The position numbers and the translations under genes were made by a program. DNA of 64,000 nt from Physcomitrium patens (lineage: Eukaryota > Streptophyta > Bryopsida > Funariales > Funariaceae), in NCBI RefSeq assembly GCF_000002425.4, contig NC_037269.1, forward strand, positions 7,127,164 through 7,191,163. Reading direction: 5' to 3'. The number at the start of each line of letters is the position of its first letter. Position 1 is the first letter of the stretch. Of the stretch, positions 12,061 through 25,440 are shown piece after piece. The notes under the pieces were generated by a model. The model made no database searches and was not told the DNA's origin. It saw only the letters and a list, made by a program, of their open reading frames with translations.

Positions 12061-13960
12061 TCATGCTCTTTCTTTCTTTCTTTCTTTCTTTTCTATTCAA
12101 GATTTTGATCTTATATTTGCTACAAAATACCTCCAAGGTTAGCATTAAAAATTTAGAAAAATTTACTATAAGATCTACATTGCATTTCTTTGAATTCAAT
12201 GTAGATGTGATGGTAGGTAGCATTAGGAAGCAATGTTGTTGTAACACATTCATTAGGTGAAAGAAGAAAGAAAAGATCATATTATAAAGGAGCTTAAATA
12301 AAACTATTTTAGAAAATTATCTTGGAGATATAGATAATAAGAAAAGAGGTAATAAAAATTAATAAGTACTAATGTTACCTTCTTATAAAAGAAAATTTTA
12401 TTTATTTTTTAGAGCCATAAATAAGAAAAATTAAAATAGATGAAATAAATAATTAATATAGGAATCTTTAGAAAGGAATTAAGAACATTTTTTTGCAAAA
12501 ATTATCTTAAGAAATCAAGAATTGATACCTAAAGAGGAATGATTATGAACTTGGATCAAAATCAAACCTCAAGGCACAAAATTGCACACTTATCGTAATT
12601 TTAGGGCTCTTTTGATGATCAAAGAGTGCATTCAGAGAAAAGACTTCAAAATGATTGTTTGAACATAGATTTTAAAAGATTTGAATGCATATTAAAATTT
12701 TAAGGACTTTTCAAAGTGCAAGTTATACTTAATATTTTTGAATTTTGAAAAATAAAAAGAAATTTATAAATTTGAAGATTATATAAGTATTAAATTTATA
12801 AATAAAATTTAGTGAAATTATTATCATGCTTGATTTAAATGTGATCAATAAATTTTATATCGATCAAGCAATTAAATTATAAGATATTAGAGTTATATTG
12901 GATTAGAGTCTTGGATATTTGAAATTAAATACCAATGAAGGTTTTTGTGATCTTGAAAAATAGACTACTTTGATTAAAATAAAATTTGATGAGAGCAATT
13001 TAAACTTAGATATCTACATATGAATCAATTTATAAAGCAATTGAATAGTTTAGCAAGGAGAAATCATTGCTAAAAGTTTAATATTTGGATTGAAGAAGGA
13101 AAGATACCAACATTCAAGAGTTTGAAGAGTTGTTTGTTTCAATTGGTGAGTTTGATTTTCCTAAACTTTTGTGTGCTTGTTATTTGCTTATGAATTAAAA
13201 TGTCGGTAAAATTTTAGTTAAGATTAAAGATTCTATTAATACTTTGAGATTTTAAAATGGCTATAGGAATTGGTTAGAATTTACTTAGAATTTTTTTGAA
13301 TTTGTTTTCTTCCCTTATTCTTAGCATCTCTTAAACTACCCTTATTTTAGGTAGATAGCATTCCATAATACCACTCTCTGAAGTTGCATATAGAATATCA
13401 TGGTTTATTTCTATTTTATTTTTATTTTTATTTTATTCTTCTATTTTCTTTATACTTTATCAATGCTACTCTCATTTGTTCATTAATGCATAAAGAATTC
13501 TTACTTACATGGATAGTGCCGCTAAAGTGTTGCATTGATTGTGGTGGTTGCAAATATTAGTTGTTGACATGTTGTAAAGTTGTTCAAATGCACGTGACAT
13601 CTTCTACGTAAGGATTGATAAAAAGCAACACCTAGCTCTCTATCCTTATCTTCTTCTTATCTACAATTCTTTTTGAGCTGCCTATTTTTCTACCGATTTT
13701 CTTTCTTAATAAAATCCTAATAAAATATTAATATAACCCTAATAAAAAATTATGAAATCATGATTTTGCTATGAGATTGCAATTTTATGCCTTAAGGTTT
13801 GATTTCAATTTAGGCTCAAAACTAATTATCTCCAAGTATCAACATCTAAATTTTTAAGTAAAATTTGATAAAAATCTATTCATTTCTATCATTCAAAGAA
13901 GGTTGTAGTATTTTTTTTTTATCTTATTTTATCTTATTTATGATTCTAAAAAATAAGTAG

Positions 13961-13992
<32 letters not shown>

Positions 13993-14085
13993 AAGGCAAC
14001 ATTAAAACTTATTAGTTCTACTATCTCTTTAACCATTATCTTTATTGTTAAAATAATTTACTATAATATTTTTAATTAAGTTCTT

Positions 14086-14128
<43 letters not shown>

Positions 14129-16430
14129 TTATCTAATAGCCCTGTTATAACATGACTATGGCAATTTGCTAAAGAGGAAGAAGATCCTCTCTTTTTAGTT
14201 GGATTTGATTTGAACTTTATAAGCCTCTATCTTAATAAAAGTATACAAAAAAATAATTTAGGGAATGAGAGTTTACTTAGGAACTTATAAGGAGAAGATG
14301 TTTAAGTGTATTACTAAAAACGTAGTTCTTGACTAATAATGGCAAAGATGGGAAGTTAGTATCTATGTTGATCAAGGAGTATATACAATAGATCATTACA
14401 TTTGTAAAGCAATGTAGAAATATATTATTTATTATTTAATTTTGAAGATATTTTTGGTAAAAAAATAACTTTGTTTAGTGCATGAAGTATCTCTAATAGA
14501 GCGTAGGAATGTGAATCATAATAAAATATTATGTTTTGATTATAAAATAAATAATATTAATTTTGATTAATGACCTATATAATGTATAGTGTATCTGTAT
14601 GTAATTTTCTATTGTGCATTGTTGATTATATGAATTATAGATTATTCCTTTAAAAGACACCAAGTTAACTATTAAACTAGTATTGGCCCATATAGTCTAA
14701 AAAGAAGTGTATAAAAATTTATGTATAAAATTATAGTTGTATATTAAATGTCAAATTATAAAAACTAAAATAGAATTGTAACTCAGTTGTAAAAGATAAT
14801 AAAATTGTTTTGGATTATAAATAGAATGTACATATGTTAATTTTAACAATTCATACTAATCTACTAAATCAAATGACCCATTTTTATTTATGTGAAAGAT
14901 GATATTAAATATAATGTTATTGAATGTTTTTGAAAACATATGTTCTATAGATACTATAGAACCATCTTATTTAATCATTTTAACATCACTTGAAGAGATT
15001 TTATTTTAATGAAAGTAGAGGGTCAATCAATCAAGAAGTAGATAATGTATCATTAAATAATCTAATGTAGTAATAGACCTCTTGTTATTCTTATAAAATC
15101 AACTTCTAATATAACATAACAAATCATACTACTAAAGAGAAGAGCCAAATGTTTTGCCTTATATATTTTGATATTAAAATTTATTCTAGAATTTCTTTTG
15201 TTAAGAAAGATTTCAATAATTATAATTCTACAGAACTATTTTTAAAAAGACATCCTTAAAAAAATAGATTTTAAAAAAAAAAATCTTTATGTCATAGAAG
15301 ATAATTTAATCTAACTAAAATCAATGTGGATTGCAAAACAACCTTGGATGTTTATTTGGCATGTGTATGTTATTATTTTTAGATTTAATGCGAATTTTTT
15401 TTCAAGCTGTTTATTTAATATTATATATTATTTTTAATAATCCTAATGATTATAATATGTTTTTCTTAGAGATTTTAATCTTGCAAAAAAAACAAAAAAA
15501 CTGAAGATATAAATATAATAGAAGTTGTAAATAAAATAAAAATTAATTTTTATTATTAATTTTTAAAATCAAGATAATTTCATCTTTAAATTATAAAATC
15601 TAAAATATTTAATTTGCATAATCAGTCTTGAATACATCTTGTTTTTTAAAATAAATTTAAATAATTTATGTTAGCTTGATAATAATTTTATAAATTTGAG
15701 TTTTAAAAAATAAAATATTTTAAAAATTCAAAAAATATTTGTATAATCTAAAACAGCAAAAATATTTATGTACACTTTGAATCCAACTAATATTAGACTT
15801 TTTAAAACTATTATTTGTATTTAAATAAAATTATTTTTTAAAAGATCTTATTTTAATCTTTTAAAATGGCTTTTTATAAGTGATTGTTATTGGTTGTTAT
15901 TCTACTTCTTCTTTAAATTTCCTTTAAAGTAAACTTAATACTACATATTATCTAATTTATAACTATCAATAAATTTATCATATAAATTTTTTACTTATTT
16001 CATCATAGTTTTTAGAGTCAAACTTCTATTCTAAATTGATATATTTAAATTTATATTTTTACTTATATTTAATTTTATATTTTAAAAATTATTTCTTATG
16101 TAATAAAATAGATATTTTTATTTTTAGTACTAATTAAAAATCCTAAGTTTAATAGTACAATTTTCATATACATATTAAAATGAATAGAATCAAATCATAG
16201 TATATAAATGATTACTATTGAAAAGCTTCAATTATAATAGATTAATAGTATTCAAATGTCTATTATAATTAAAATAAAAAATTATAAAGTTGGTAGAATT
16301 ATTGAGTATTAGAAGTCAAAAAAATACTTCCAATTGTATTATTTTAATATTCACAATCTAAAACACTAACCTTTTTTATTTTATAATTTAAATAATAAAC
16401 TTTAAAAGTTAAAGTTAATTTATTCTGATA
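12061..16430. other. AT-rich intergenic tract
   Basis: No gene recognised. Contains a TTTC microsatellite near 12070, a 27-base poly-T at 13961-13987 and a (TA)n run at 14091-14124. Confidence 0.7.
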
Positions 16431-16444
16431 TGAGAACCGTATAA

Positions 16445-16651
16445 GTGGACCTCAACGTTACTATAATTCAATGGAAATACCAATACCTCTTCAACACATA
16501 CATTCGAAAGTACAGGATATGTAAATTGATGCAGTACTTTTCAAACCTCTTACTGAGCAAGAAAAGACTTGTCGTTATCAAGAAGGATTGTGCTTATATT
16601 GTAGAGAATCTAAGCACAATGCTCAACATTATCCAAAGAAGTAACGCAACC
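16445..16651 (+). pseudogene. gag C-terminus with damaged zinc knuckle
   Basis: The frame containing FKPLTEQEK, typical of the linker before the gypsy gag zinc finger, leads into CLYCRES and a later histidine. A canonical knuckle is CX2CX4HX4C; here the final cysteine position is tyrosine and the usual glycine before the histidine is lost. An in-frame TAA lies upstream at about 16530. The capsid part is missing. Confidence 0.7.
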
Positions 16652-16730
16652 ATAAAATGAGGAGTACAACAATCAAAGAAGATAGCATGTCGGAAAACAA
16701 ATTTGTCCAGCTATAATAGAGACCGTGTGA

Positions 16731-17112
16731 TTGGAACCTTGTACAATGCCTAGTGAAGGTCCTATTCTCTCCTCAAAACCATCTCCTTGTTTTACAATAA
16801 ATGTTATTCTAGTACCTAAATATCTCAAAACTTTTACCTTACTAAATTCAGGAGTGTCAGTATGTTTCTTAAATGAAAAATTTGCTAAAAGATATAGCAT
16901 ATTTTTAGTAAAGAAAACTAAACTTGTTCATGTAGAAGTCATAGATGGTCATCCGTTGTCTTCAAGAGATGTTACTCATGAAACTCTTCCTATAGAAATA
17001 ATAATTAATAATCATAGTAGCTTTATAATATTTAATATCATTAGATCTCCTTCTAATTCAGTCATTTTAGGTTTATCATGGCTAAAAAAATATAGTCCTA
17101 AAATAGATTAGA
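16731..17112 (+). pseudogene. Retroviral-type aspartic protease remnant
   Basis: Shows the protease core order: a hydrophobic strand, then LLNSGVS in place of the catalytic D-S/T-G triad, and the C-terminal VILGLSWLKKYSP element that closes the fold. The catalytic aspartate is asparagine, so the enzyme is dead. The frame ends in a TAG where the family has tryptophan. Confidence 0.75.
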
Positions 17113-17326
17113 CTTCTTGTAGTCATGAATTTTCTGAAAGTATAACTAAGAGTGTAGTTAATCAAGTAGAAAGTCATAAGTCTAGTATAATTAAATCTAT
17201 ATTTGTAGATGCAAGTGCTTTCTTGCATGCTGTAAAAGAAGGATCATCTTGTGTCATTTATGTCACAACTGTTTCTATTAGTGAAAAGACTTCAAGTGGC
17301 ATTCCAAGCCAATATTAAGATTTTAA

Positions 17327-18680
17327 GATGTATTTGAAAAAAAGAATGCAGATACTCTTCCAAAACATCTTTTCTATGACTGTTCAATTGACCTTCAAGA
17401 AGGAGTACAACCGCCATTTGGACCAATCTATAATTTATCTCAAAATGACTTTATTGAATTCAAAGAGTATATTGAAGAGAATTTGGCGAAGAACTTCATA
17501 CGCCATTCCAAATCTCTAGTAAAAGCTCCAATTTTAATTGTGAAGAAAAGAGATGGATCATAGTGGATGTGTGTCAATTATCGAGGACTCAAAAAAATGA
17601 CTATAAAAAACAAGTACCTGTTATCTTTGATATCTGGACTTTTTGATCAGTTGAATCAAACTAAGATCTATACAAAAATAGATCTATAGGGAGCATACAA
17701 TTTAGTACGCATCAAAAAATGAGATGAATAGAAGACTACGTTTTGAACAAGGTATGGATATTTCAAATACAACATCATACCTTTTCGACTTACAAATGCA
17801 CTAGCAACATTCCAACATCTAATAAATGTCTCTTTCGGGAGTTTTTAGATGATTTTGTTGTGTATTACCTAGACGACATCTTAATCTATTCTAAGAACCC
17901 AAAAGAACATGAACTTCATGTTCGCCAAGTATTACAAAAACTAGGAGATGCGGGACTCTATGCCAAGATAGAAAAATGTATATTTTACACTACTCAAGTC
18001 AACTTCTTAGGATACATCATTTCAAATGATGGACTTATGATGGATCCTAAAAAAGTTCAAACTATTATGGATTGCAAGATCCCAAAAACAATAAGAGATG
18101 TCCAATGCTTTTTAAGATTTGCCAACTAATATTGGATCTTCATCAAAGACTTCTCTCAAGTTGCAGCTCCACTTATACATTTGACATGTAAAGACAACCT
18201 TCAATGGAATCAAGAAGCAGAAGTAGTATTTGAAGCTTTGTAGATAGCTTTTGTTTTTGCACCAATCTTATATTGCATTGATTTTTTTAAGCCATTTTTT
18301 ATGGAAACAGATGCATCAAACTTTGCTTTGGGTGTCGTATTGTCATAAATGGGAACATATGATAAACTTCATCCAATAGCTTTTCATTCTAGAAAATTTT
18401 TAGCAATCGAAATCAACTACGAGATCTACGATAAAGAACTTCTTGTAATCGTGGATTCGTTTCAAGAATGGCACTGTTATCTAGAAGGTGCTTCTAGCAC
18501 AGTCACAGTGTATATGGATTACAAGAACCTTGAATATTTTATGTCAACACGTATTTTGAATCATCGCCAAGCCCATTGGAGTATGTCTTTGTCAAGATTC
18601 GAATTCAAGATCACTTATTGACCAAGAAAACAACAAGCTTTGTTAGATGCATTCTCTAGATGATCTTATCTTTTATCAAA
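17327..18680 (+). pseudogene. Reverse transcriptase and RNase H remnant
   Basis: The N-terminal gypsy signature around PPFGPIYNLS (near 17430) is followed by fingers and palm motifs. The polymerase active site YLDD is intact at 17866-17877. RNase H begins near 18300 with ETDASNFALG (normally TDAS and a nearby acidic residue) and runs to the PRKQQ/DALSR tail. The coding frame changes at about 17327 (one base lost) and 17825, and stops interrupt many conserved positions, most at expected Trp, Gln or Arg codons. Confidence 0.85.
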
Positions 18681-18729
18681 GGAAGGAGATGTTACTTTTG
18701 ATATACCACAAGTAATTCTCTTGAAGCGA

Positions 18730-20222
18730 GAGCATTTTCATCTTTGAGCAATGAAATCAACACTAATTATTGATTCAACTTTCATTAAGCAAGTTCTCTC
18801 AAGTATGTCTTTTGATCCTCTTATTCGTGATATGAAAAAAAATCCTTCAAAGTCTCATGATACTTCTAAGTTTGAATTCAAGAAGAATCTATTATATTTT
18901 GAGGGACGCCTATATGTTCTAGAAGGTGAAGCTTGATTACATGTTTTTCAAGCTCGTCATGATTTTCCAACAGCAGGACATTTTGGATACAATAAAACTT
19001 TGGAACTAATATCCAGGGACTTTTGGTGGTTCCAAATGTGGAAAGCTGTTAAAATTTTTGTACAATCTTGTGATGTTTGCTCGAGATCAAAAACTCCTCA
19101 TCATCAACCTTACAGACTTCTTCAACCATTATCCATTCCAGAACAACCATGGTCTTCTATTTCTATGGATTTCATCACAGATCTTCCAATCTCAGGTTCT
19201 TATGATTCTATATTCGTGATAGTAGATCGTTTTACCAAGATGGCACATTTTGTACCATATACAAAATCTATCATAGGTGAAGAAATAGCTAAGCTCTTTG
19301 TTAACAATATCTATCGCTATCATGAATTACACAAGGATATTATATCAGATATGAGAACTCAATTTGTATCATGATTTTGGCGAACTCTTTTCAAGATTCT
19401 AAAAGTAGATATAAAACTATCTTCGTCATTCCATCCTCAAACTGATGGACAAATGGAGCATGTTAATCAAGTTATGGAACAGTATTTAAGATGTACCATT
19501 AACTACTAATAAGATGATTGGACAGCTCTTTTACCATTGGCAGAGTTTACAATAATACGGTACATTCTTCTACAAAACAAACACCTTTCTTTGCTAATTA
19601 TGGTTATCATCCATGACTTGATACTTTTGACTTTTCAAAAGTTGATAATCCTGTTGCGAAAGATTTTGCAATTCATTTGTCTGAGCTACATGCAACGATG
19701 AAGGCGCACTTAAAAGAAGCTCAAGAACAATGAAAGAACAATGCGGATGTCTATCAAAATGAACAACCACTATTCCACATAGGTGATAAGGTATGATTAC
19801 TTTGTCGCAATATCAAGACCACTCATCCTTGTCACAAGTTGGACTATCGACAGCTTGGACCATTTTCTATTTCTGCACAAATCAATCCAGTTGCATATCA
19901 TTTACATCTACCAAAATCAATGAAAATCCATCCAATATTCTACGTGTCTCTTCTTGAACCATACAAGATAGTGGACGTACTAAAGAGAAGACAAGCTCCA
20001 CTTCTTCCTATAGAAGTGGATAATAATAAAGAGTTTGAAGTACAAGAAGTCTTAGATTCAAGGCAACACCAAAATAAATTAGAATATCTTGTCGATAGGT
20101 GCGGATATGATATTAGTGAATGCACATGAAAGCCCGTAAAGAATCTTGCAAATACAGTAAAGGTGGTGGAGGCTTTTCATCGACAACATCCATTAAAATC
20201 AAGATGTAAACCTTCCTTATAA
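18730..20222 (+). pseudogene. Integrase with C-terminal chromodomain remnant
   Basis: An HHCC zinc-binding region (HxxxxH near 18945-18985, CDVC at 19070-19081) is followed by the catalytic core: SMDFITDLP supplies the first Asp, ISDMRTQF the second, and a QMEHVNQ helix the Glu. A deletion of about four bases near 19550 shifts the frame. The last part (about 19980-20170) holds FEVQEVLDSR, KLEYLV and a degraded ECTW(stop)PVKNL, the chromodomain that chromoviruses use to target chromatin. Confidence 0.85.
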
Positions 20223-20300
20223 AGAAACAAGATCTAGGCAAGATAACATTCTACTTGCAATCCTTGTTTGTAGCTTCTTTATAGTTGTGACGCTCAGAAA

Positions 20301-20723
20301 ATGGAGAACCAATAGCCATCGGATTCGACTCAAGAGTCTTTGTTTGCTGACCTACCGGACGAGACATTACAATTGTCACAACCTTCAAGACAACGCAATC
20401 GAGATGAAGATCTTGAAGAACGACATGTTCTTCCTCAATTAGATGGCGAGATACAACACGTTTGGTATCACGACCTTGGAAGGGACTCATGATGTTTGGT
20501 GATTTTACTAAAGGTAGGAACAACTCCTGATGGTGTTCCAAATATTTTATTCGAAGGAAGTTATGAAGGCCTCAACAATGATCAAATAACTGGGTGGTCT
20601 TTCTACCTTCGTATGGGACACTACCGATGGTTGAGAGGCCCTATTAATCATCTTCAAAGAGAACAAAGATCAGAGTATGTGGCGAATATAATTCGTTGCA
20701 TCATAGATTTTTTCAACTTATGA
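20301..20723 (+). pseudogene. Extra small ORF downstream of pol
   Basis: A 141-codon reading frame starts at ATG 20301 and ends with TGA at 20721-20723, interrupted only by TAG at 20313 and TGA at 20490. The rest looks like ordinary protein: an acidic/Gln-rich first half and an aromatic-rich second half with YLRMGHYRWLRGPIN. It is separate from pol, which ends by a TAA near 20222, and lies before the polypurine tract. I do not recognise it. It is not an obvious envelope protein: no membrane segment is seen. Confidence 0.5.
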
Positions 20724-20750
20724 TGACCACTCCTCGTGGAACTCGTCCCT

Positions 20751-20761
20751 AGAAGGGAGGG
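20751..20761 (+). other. Polypurine tract of the retroelement
   Basis: agaagggaggg immediately precedes the TG that starts the LTR; this is the usual plus-strand primer site. Confidence 0.7.
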
Positions 20762-20764
20762 TAA

Positions 20765-21339
20765 TGTCATGGACATATACATATAAGCCAATAATTACTT
20801 GTATAAATAGGTAGAATTAAGTAAAAATAGGTAAAATTAAGTTAATTCTATAGTATTTGGTATGAAAGCTTTCTAAAAGCTTTATAGACACTGCTTTGAC
20901 TTTATAGTTGTCTTTAATTGACTTTTTGGCATTAGAAATGTCGTCAACAAGTTGGCCATGTGCCACACATATTGTGAGCTTGAAGACCAAGCTAACTATG
21001 TGGCACACACGTAGAAAAACTTGCCTTGTAAGTCAAGGCATGTGTCCTACAAAGTCAACATATATTGAAGGTCCTATAGAATGTCGCCACGTAGCCCCTA
21101 GTTAGATAGTATATATAGAGACAAGAGTTTAGCCTTCTTCACTCTTGTCAACTCCTTTCTTACTTCTAGTCTAGTTTCAAGGGTCTCTAGTTTTCTTGGC
21201 TTTTGGCAATAGGCATTCCAGTTTCTTTCTTAATATATATATATATATATATATATATCAAGTTATTTCTATTTTTTCATCTTTCTATGAGAGAAGTCTT
21301 ACTTGTTTATTTGTCTTTATCATGTTCTTGTCCTTGACA
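20765..21339 (+). repeat. 3' LTR (right boundary approximate)
   Basis: Begins TGTCATGGAC three bases after the polypurine tract. It contains a TATA-like tatatatag at about 21109-21117 and a (TA)n run at 21232-21258. A CA end near 21339 is plausible but cannot be confirmed without the 5' LTR. Confidence 0.6.
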
Positions 21340-24300
21340 TTACCAACCAAGCACAATGTGCTGAGAATTGGTTATTAAGAAGACCAGGTTTGATACAAGC
21401 TTTAGTAATGTTAGTGGTTGCCATTATTTTGCATCATTTGAGTTACATTGATTCCTAACTGAATTTTTCTATTTCCAACTTCTTCCACTTTCAATTAGCA
21501 TTCTTATAAAGTCTACAGTTTGTTCATATTGCATAGTTTAAGGACGGTGAATATGCAACTACTAAGCCAAGTCTAATTCTACTAAAGTAACTAGTAACTA
21601 CCAACTTCATTGTTATCAAGAAAATGAATCAAGGATTGATTGATTTATATGTTCTAAAATACTGAATTGAATTGAACAAAATTTTGATTAGAATTGTTTC
21701 TATGATAGTTGATTCTAAATAAATAGAGTCACTCAATTGCTCATTCTATTTTGATACTCACATGGATGTGCTTTGGCACAATGTACCTTTTGTAACTAAA
21801 AATTGGAAAAAATTGAGTATGAGTATTTAGAGATTAGTTAAATGAGGTATTTACTACCAAAGATGTATATCTTTTTTATAATTACTTGAAATTCCTTCAA
21901 AAATTACATATATACAATAATTAAAAAATATATGAAATTTATCAATTTATACTATTTAGAAGTAATATAGTATTGATTTTAATTCCTACATTTATAAAGT
22001 TTTTGCAAGGACTTCTTCCCACTAATTGAAAACGTAATGGTCCTGGCAATCAAAAATATAAATGCATAAAATCTAATATGTGATGGAGGTGGATAAAACA
22101 TCTTTGGATCACACACATTGAACCAACATAGAGTGAATGTAACCAACATGGAGTAATTGTAATTAAGCAAACTCTTCATGTCTTCAGATGAACTTCTTCA
22201 ATATGTATTATTATTTATCTGCACTACTCATTTGATCATATTAATAGAAAAAGTTAGTGCTCTATTTTTAATTTCATATCTCCATTGGATATTGAATTTT
22301 TCATATGTACTAACCTTCATGACTCCTACAAAAAATTAAAAATAAAAAAAGGAAAAAAATCATATAGCATTATGTTCTATTAGAAATGCTCTATTAGGAA
22401 TGCTTCCAATCATGCAATCTAACTAGTGTTCTAAATTTATAATTGTAATGACTTTCTTACAGTCCTAACTTAAAACATTAATTTTGTGTGGGATTATAGA
22501 ATATCTCAAAAAAAATCATGCAAAATTTCTTATGCCATCATGTCAACTAGATATACTAAGTTGGAATGGATATGATAATAAAACAATTCATAAATTAGAC
22601 TCCAAATAAACTAAATGATCCAATCATGATTAAGCAATAGGTAGATTAGTAACTACTTGAAAAGACATATTATTTACCTATATAATCAGATGCACAATTG
22701 ACCTCAAAGCAAATATTTCAAAACTAAAATAGTAAATAAGCACTGTGTTGGAACAAGCAAAATACAACTATGGACCAAAATTATACAAAAGGTTTCTATG
22801 CACATTGTATGAATGTTGAGCTCATAACCATTGAAGTGGATGGCGGACCTGCCTAGGAATATAATAATAATCATTAAAATTTTATAAAGAGAAACAATAA
22901 TAGGGAAAGCTAATGTACTTACAAAGGATGACTGATTGCATATGTCTCAATATGCCTCAGTTTCGGCTGGAAAAACTTCAATTTGTTCTGGCAAATGATT
23001 CTGTAGTGCCTGAAACTTCAAAAGCCACAGTTGAGCCATTTTTCAATATGTGTACCACCAAAATATATATTAAGAAATATCTCCAAAATAAAGGAATGAA
23101 CCAATCTTAACGTAAAATACCTCCTACATCCGAAACCAAGTCCTTGAACCATACACAATACTCCATGCATTCACTTATCTTGAAAAAATCCACCTTGCCT
23201 TTTCATGCTTGATTCTATTGAATACAACCATTTAGTAGATGCTTTATATACTCATTAGGGTTCCTGCCTTCTTCTACGAAACTGCTCATGTTCAGTCATC
23301 CATTATAATTGTTAAAAAACTCAACATAGCTATGAATAGTGAAAGGTCCATAAAACTTCAATCATATTACTGTAGAACTCAACAACAAAGAAGATCTTAC
23401 ATCACTGTCACTAAGTGGATTAATTAGTTTTGACATTTTCCTTAATACAGCCAATTTAGCAAAATAGCAAAACCTCAGTTTCTGCCATAGAGAGACCAAT
23501 TTGCAGTCAAGAACGAAATCATGATTGAAAATCATTTAAGTACCATTGCTTAAATAGATTACTAAATTATATCAGTTCACTAAAACAATTAATTGGGTAT
23601 TTAGTAATTCTGGGTAAACAAAGAAATCTTACATATGAAATGAAGAAAATCTAAAGCAAAAACTTTCAAAGCCAGAATTACCTCAATGATTTACTATGAA
23701 TTATGTTCTAAATCATAAAAAAAAATTAAAGCTGCATAAAAATCAATTCAGACAATAATGTGTCCACTTACTTCAAGACTTCCAATAGAATCTAAATGTG
23801 ACAATGATTTTATTATTATTATTATTATTATTATTTGTAATTCTAGAATTTTCTACAAATAATACTAAGATATTATTTATCTAACTTTAGAAAAAAATTT
23901 GTTTAATTTCTATAATTCCAAGAATATTTTGTCTTTGCACAATTCGTTTTGTAAATATTTTTTTTAGAAAAAAAATGTTTTCTTTTGTAAATATATTTAC
24001 ATATCAAGGAAAAAGCATGAAGATACTATTATTATTCTTAGCAAGGGTGATAAGACTAACCATTGACCTTCTCAAGGATCAAACTACCCTTGTCATTGGA
24101 TGTAAATGTGATCCCTCAATTGTGATACATCAATAACATAATAGAACATATAGATACATAGATTCTTATCAATATTTACATCATTCTTCTCTTAATATAT
24201 TCTTAGATATAGATTAATATTATTCTAACTTTGGCTATAGTATACATTTTTATTTTCTCAAAAAAAAGAAGACCATTTTTATATTCTCTATTATGTTCTT

Positions 24301-24429
24301 ATTCTTATTTTTAAAATAATTAATAATTTTTGTGTCATAATCTTGGGAAAGAAAATGATATTTAAAAAAATAAAAAAAATAAAAAGAGTATATATTTCAA
24401 ATCTAGGTTTTAAAATTTATTTGTATTTT
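21340..24429. other. AT-rich intergenic tract
   Basis: No gene recognised. Contains an (ATT)n microsatellite at 23811-23835. Confidence 0.7.
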
Positions 24430-25440
24430 TTATATCAATTCCATTCCTAAGTAACGATAATCTTTTTTATGTTTTTTTACAAAAAACTCAAATTTTTTAT
24501 TAGCATTATTTTTTATTGCAAAATAATATGTTATTAAGTTGAGATGGCTTAAACTTGCTAGAATTTTCACTTCTTTGATAAATATTTTATCAAGTATAAC
24601 ATCAAATTTTTTAGTTGCATAATCTATTTCCAAACACTTTGAATTATAAATTGCTCCCAAAGCTCCTTAATCTATGGGTCCTATAAATTCAAGATCTTTT
24701 GTATTTGATAATAATTTTAAATGTCTACCTTCCATGCAATGCAAGTCTTCCAACCTTTGTAGTAGATACTTTGTTAATCCATGATATTTAAAATCTTCTT
24801 CTTTATTTTTATGGATCAACTTCTTCCATAGAAATTCAACATCTTCTTCTACTTCATCATGTGTTGTAATATCAAAAGTGATAGATGTGATGTCTTCAAA
24901 TTTGTTGGAATAATGTTTTAAAAGCACATCACTTGCTACATCACAACAACATTTCAATTCCCCTAATAGTTCTCTAAAAGTTTCTTTATTATTCAACTAG
25001 AATAGAGTTGTTTTGTACCAATTCAATTTTTCACATTTTTAAACTAAAAAATAGGTTTTATTTAATATAAGAAATAATTCGCTTAATAAAAGTTCAAATT
25101 TTAATCTACCATTGGTGCAAGCAAAATAAATACTCAAAAACCTTCATAATATGCTTGATGATCTTGTATAATTTTGTACATTGATTTCTATTCAACAAGT
25201 CTTTTTTCTTTAATAAAACTTGCAATGCTGCATCATAGGCTTAACATTCTCTTCAAATATTTCTACTAATACCTTTCATATTTAATATTGTACCAATATC
25301 TTGTAATTGATCATTGAATTTTTTCATACTAGTCAAAAATCTTTGCCTCCAAATGCAATGAAAACTCCTTTGCACCATAATATATTTCTTAATTGAATCT
25401 AAAATTCATGCTATGAAGAATTAATCAAATATATTCCAAT
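24430..25440 (-). pseudogene. Kinase-family relic sharing its N-terminal module with the LRR pseudogene
   Basis: Reading right to left, 25440-25150 encodes the module seen next to the LRR array at the left edge (KKYI, FLTSMK, YDAALQVLLKKKD), with two in-frame stops. A donor after KHIMK and an acceptor just before 24999 delimit a plausible intron. The next exon runs from ELLGELKCCCDVASDVLLK to a TAA at 24667-24669, then continues in the same frame as GALGAIYNSKCL, IDYATKKFDV, KEVKILASLSHLNLITYY and YLGMELI: a protein-kinase N-lobe with a degenerate glycine loop, the Lys region, the alpha-C Glu and the HPNL-like motif (HLNL here). The C-lobe with catalytic HRD/DFG motifs is absent. A dead, truncated gene. 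Confidence 0.7.

Larger units (their letters stand above)
16445..21339 (+). mobile_element. Degenerate 5'-truncated Ty3/gypsy chromovirus
   Basis: Plus-strand order is gag tail, protease, reverse transcriptase, RNase H, integrase, chromodomain, an extra ORF, polypurine tract and 3' LTR, which is the Ty3/gypsy (chromovirus) layout. The 5' LTR, primer-binding site and most of gag are absent: homology starts abruptly after AT-rich DNA near 16.43 kb. The body has at least three frameshifts (near 17327, 17825 and 19550) and about twenty in-frame stops, so it cannot move by itself. Right edge is approximate because no second LTR is present to define it. Confidence 0.9.
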
